A DNA stretch of 43,749 nucleotides from Candidatus Handelsmanbacteria bacterium (GTDB lineage: Bacteria > Latescibacterota > UBA2968 > UBA8231), in assembly GCA_016867395.1 (NCBI GenBank), contig VGJS01000037.1, positions 1 to 43,749 on the forward strand. Reading direction: 5' to 3'. The position numbers were made by a program, and so were the translations under genes. Under the pieces are notes generated by a model. The model did no database searches. It had not been told where the DNA came from and worked only from the letters and a program-made list of their open reading frames with translations. This document shows, in pieces, positions 43,546-43,749 of the stretch; position 1 is the stretch's first letter, and each line of letters opens with the position of its first letter.

Positions 43546-43749
43546 CCCCACCCAGCACCTGCCGCATACGCGGCCCAACTCGGCGGCCCGCACCGGCTTC
43601 TGCAGCGCGGCCGCGGCGCCCTAGTACTGGTCCTAAGGCATGGCTTAGCCGCTGCACAGGACCACCGGCAGCCCGGGCGCCCTGGCGTTGATCCGGGCCA
43701 GCACCTGCCTGCCTGAGAGGCCAGGCATGGACAGGTCGAGCAGTAACAG
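43523..43749 (-). pseudogene. broken receiver-domain gene, partial at the right edge
   Basis: Entering from base 43749 on the minus strand, the frame reads LLLLDLSMPGLSGRQVLARI, then PVVLCSG followed by TAA (43645-43647), AMP, TAG (43633-43635), DQY, TAG (43621-43623), then GAAAALQKPVRAAELGR. The phospho-acceptor Asp and the Lys of KP are kept. After GR a shift joins MRQVLGGVSPPAAG and a TAA at 43523-43525, which lies inside the end of hisA on the other strand (23-base overlap). The three stops fall at a regular spacing of four codons exactly where the receiver has SGY...EDQ. The rest of the gene lies outside the window. Confidence 0.8.

Noticed and set aside
31383..43749. TAG recoding (pyrrolysine or another amino acid) to explain the in-frame TAG codons
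   Set aside because: TAG ends intact genes here (atpA, atpG, bioA, the glycosyltransferase and the lytic transglycosylase) at natural family C-termini. TAA and TGA also interrupt the same broken genes, several have shifts and deletions, and catalytic residues are lost (PhyH iron ligand, SDR Tyr, receiver Lys). No pyl gene is in the window. It is kept only as something to check.

Overview
The window is very GC-rich, tightly packed bacterial chromosome with no rRNA, tRNA, CRISPR array or phage gene that I could recognise. The gene content points to a Gram-negative, aerobically respiring bacterium of proteobacterial type: an F-type ATP synthase in the order atpZ-I-B-E-F-H-A-G-D, a homodimeric-type pyruvate dehydrogenase (aceE-aceF-lpd), a periplasmic soluble lytic transglycosylase, a Tat-exported peptidase and a BioC/BioH-type biotin pathway. 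Many neighbouring genes overlap by 1-20 bases. I cannot assign a phylum with confidence.

Layout. 1-6125 (minus): ATP synthase operon, cut by the left edge inside atpD, with a sigma70-like promoter between atpI and atpB. 6221-11752: biotin synthesis, with bioB on plus and bioF-bioH-bioC-bioD-bioA on minus; together they cover malonyl-ACP methyl ester to biotin. 11753-11928: divergent control region. 11929-18054 (plus): panB followed by a five-gene branched-chain-amino-acid-type ABC importer whose LivM carries a large extra periplasmic domain. 18061-18207: a 147-base element with 17-18 base inverted ends between convergent genes. 18210-21218 (minus): a DUF4159 membrane-anchored protein followed by a LanC-like protein with altered zinc ligands. 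21353-27129 (plus): aceE, aceF with two nearly identical lipoyl domains, lpd. 27188-31377 (plus): a GT-C type membrane glycosyltransferase, a small helical protein, a lytic transglycosylase and a small membrane protein. 31383-37874 (minus): a chain of overlapping genes: broken SDR, isopropylmalate/isocitrate-dehydrogenase-family enzyme, two S58 (DmpA-type) peptidases, mutY, a DedA protein and a broken phytanoyl-CoA dioxygenase. 37954-43749: intact rsmD, an enolase-superfamily enzyme and a eukaryotic-type HisA, interleaved with broken signalling genes.

The most striking feature is in the right-hand 12 kb. Six genes (PhyH-type dioxygenase, SDR, receiver protein, coiled-coil protein, hybrid histidine kinase, second receiver) remain readable along most of their length but carry in-frame stops (mostly TAG) and/or frameshifts, and several have also lost catalytic residues. 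They sit inside or next to operons whose other genes are intact. The most likely reading is recent, ongoing decay of sensory and catabolic genes in a lineage that is still GC-rich. TAG recoding was considered and is unlikely, because TAG also ends intact genes here and TAA and TGA interrupt the same broken genes.

Less expected parts worth following are the LanC-like/DUF4159 pair, the LivM insert, the 147-base inverted-repeat element, the aceF internal duplication and the eukaryotic-type HisA.
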